Source: an uncultured Collinsella sp. (GTDB lineage Bacteria > Actinomycetota > Coriobacteriia > Coriobacteriales > Coriobacteriaceae). From it: a stretch of DNA of 31,725 nt. A model generated the notes under the pieces. The model saw only the letters and a program-made list of their open reading frames with translations. It did not search any database and had not been told where the DNA came from. This document shows positions 30,794 to 31,725 of this stretch, in pieces (the first letter of the stretch is position 1; each line of letters starts with the position of its first letter). The DNA lies in contig CABRHX010000023.1 in assembly GCA_902470805.1 (NCBI GenBank), positions 1 through 31,725 of the forward strand, written 5' to 3'. The position numbers were made by a program, and so were the translations under genes.

Positions 30794-30883
30794 CACATTA
30801 TTCGATGGAAAAACGTGGTTGCCTCACACATTATTCGATGGAAAAACGTGGTTTACTCCCACATTTTTCGATGGAAAGACCGA
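30794..30883 (+). promoter_or_regulatory. Three 33-bp direct repeats in front of the second ATPase gene
   Basis: A 27-mer, CACATTATTCGATGGAAAAA then CGTGGTT, occurs identically at 30794-30820 and 30827-30853. A third, degenerate copy (CACATTTTTCGATGGAAAGA...) starts at 30860. The spacing is exactly 33 bases both times. The array ends about 40 bases before the ATPase start, with a TATACT box at 30892-30897 between. This mirrors the 23-bp array before the other ATPase, and both contain TATTCGAT close to TGG. Confidence 0.85.
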
Positions 30884-30920
30884 AACGGTCTTATACTAAC
30901 CATGATCGTTAGGAGGCAGT

Positions 30921-31725
30921 ATGCAGCGACAGCTAATGGACGCACTCATCGCTTGGAAATCTAGGGCAAACCGCAAGCCCCTCCTGCTTAAGGGGGCCCG
31001 CCAGACGGGAAAAACCTGGCTTCTTAACGAATTCGCAGGCCAGCAGTATCAAAACGTCATCCGCTTTGACTTTATGCTCGAACCGGGCGCACGTTCGCTG
31101 TTCGACGGAAGCCTTGACCCCAAACGCATCATCTCCCAGATAGAGCTCCTGCGCGGCCAGACCATAACGCCGACAGACACGCTCATCATCTTCGACGAAA
31201 TCCAAGAGGCACCGCGTGGCATCACCTCGCTCAAATACTTCAACGAGCTGGCGCCGGAATACCATATCGTGGCAGCCGGCTCCTATATGGGGCTCGCGCT
31301 CCGACGCGAAAACGAGTCGTTCCCCGTCGGCAAGATTGACCAGCTTACCATGCGCCCCATGGGGTTTGTCGAGTTCGTTCGTGCCGTCGATGGCGATCCG
31401 CTCGCAGATGCCATCCTTGCCGCAGACATAGACCTGCTGGCAAACGTTTCCGAAAAGCTCGAGCGCCTGCTCAAGGAATACCTCGTTGTCGGTGGCATGC
31501 CAGAAGTTGTCTCCGCTTTCGCCGCCTCCCACGATTTCATCGAGGCCCGCAGGCTTCAGCAGCAAATCATCGAAGCTTACGAATCCGATTTTGGCAAGCA
31601 TGCGCCAGCCCGCATCGTCGAGCGCATGAGGCTGGTTTGGAAATCCCTTCCCGGCCAGCTCGCAAAGGAAAACAAGAAGTTCGTCTACGGTGCGCTCCGT
31701 CCCGGGGCGCGCGCACGCGATTTTG
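30921..31725 (+). CDS. AAA ATPase (DUF4143/COG1373-like), 3' truncated by window end
   Basis: 268 complete codons are visible and the frame is open at the edge. Residues 25-32 are Walker A (GARQTGKT) and 88-95 Walker B (LIIFDEIQ), followed by a sensor-like IVAAGSYMGLAL and MRPMGFVEFVRA. EYLVVGGMPEVVSAF is a hallmark of this ATPase family at the junction to DUF4143. AGGAGG lies 5 bases before the ATG, the strongest ribosome site in this part of the window. Same family as 4436-5605 but a clearly different subgroup. Preceded by the 33-bp repeat array. Role unknown. Confidence 0.85.
   Translation, partial: MQRQLMDALIAWKSRANRKPLLLKGARQTGKTWLLNEFAGQQYQNVIRFDFMLEPGARSLFDGSLDPKRIISQIELLRGQTITPTDTLIIFDEIQEAPRGITSLKYFNELAPEYHIVAAGSYMGLALRRENESFPVGKIDQLTMRPMGFVEFVRAVDGDPLADAILAADIDLLANVSEKLERLLKEYLVVGGMPEVVSAFAASHDFIEARRLQQQIIEAYESDFGKHAPARIVERMRLVWKSLPGQLAKENKKFVYGALRPGARARDF

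Noticed and set aside
30794..30883. Three spaced repeats resembling a minimal CRISPR array
   Set aside because: The unit is 27 bases with only 6 bases between copies, the intervals are too short to be spacers, the third copy is degenerate, and no cas gene is near.

Overview
The window reads as a chromosomal segment of a high-GC gut actinobacterium of the class Coriobacteriia, most likely Collinsella or a close relative. This rests on my recognition of gene content and protein style: GC-rich codons, LuxR regulators with multi-pass membrane sensor domains, an agmatine deiminase pathway, a type II GalT and many intergenic palindromic repeats. No database search was possible. I see no rRNA, tRNA, CRISPR array, phage or intact insertion sequence.

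Layout. 1-362: two back-to-back palindromes, then a GNAT acetyltransferase (363-1013) and a decayed protein-kinase fragment (1058-1663, minus). 1960-4063: agmatine deiminase aguA divergent from a soluble GAF-LuxR regulator. 4231-4351: a MITE-like inverted repeat. 4436-5605: an AAA/DUF4143 ATPase whose start is preceded by three 23-bp iterated repeats. 5834-10234 (minus): membrane LuxR, YtcJ-type amidohydrolase and MATE transporter. 10363-10554: a small divergent gene.

10590-18059 is the main agmatine locus. On the minus strand lie ptcA (putrescine carbamoyltransferase), an APC exchanger, a second aguA and a second APC exchanger, the last preceded by a 60-codon Cys-rich candidate leader ORF. 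A 7-TM LuxR regulator resembling AguR is divergent from ptcA. Together these would import agmatine in exchange for putrescine, deiminate it to carbamoylputrescine and phosphorolyse that to putrescine plus carbamoyl phosphate. Carbamate kinase, the ATP-yielding last step, is not in the window.

18244-22355: a BceAB/FtsX-type ABC system (minus), divergent from an unusual single polypeptide joining a Nudix (MutT) domain to a Vsr mismatch endonuclease. 22886-23036: a 151-bp perfect-armed palindrome. 23061-25056: a GatY/FbaA-type class II aldolase divergent from a DeoR regulator. 25133-26293: an A-type flavodiiron protein. 26423-30616: a LacI regulator divergent from galK-galT (Leloir genes), with three copies of a 14-bp operator between them. 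30794-31725: three 33-bp direct repeats in front of a second AAA/DUF4143-type ATPase that runs off the window end.

The most interesting signals are the iterated repeats in front of both ATPases, the MutT-Vsr fusion, the duplicated agmatine genes with membrane LuxR sensors, and several families of palindromic elements, one of which supplies the C-terminus of a transporter.
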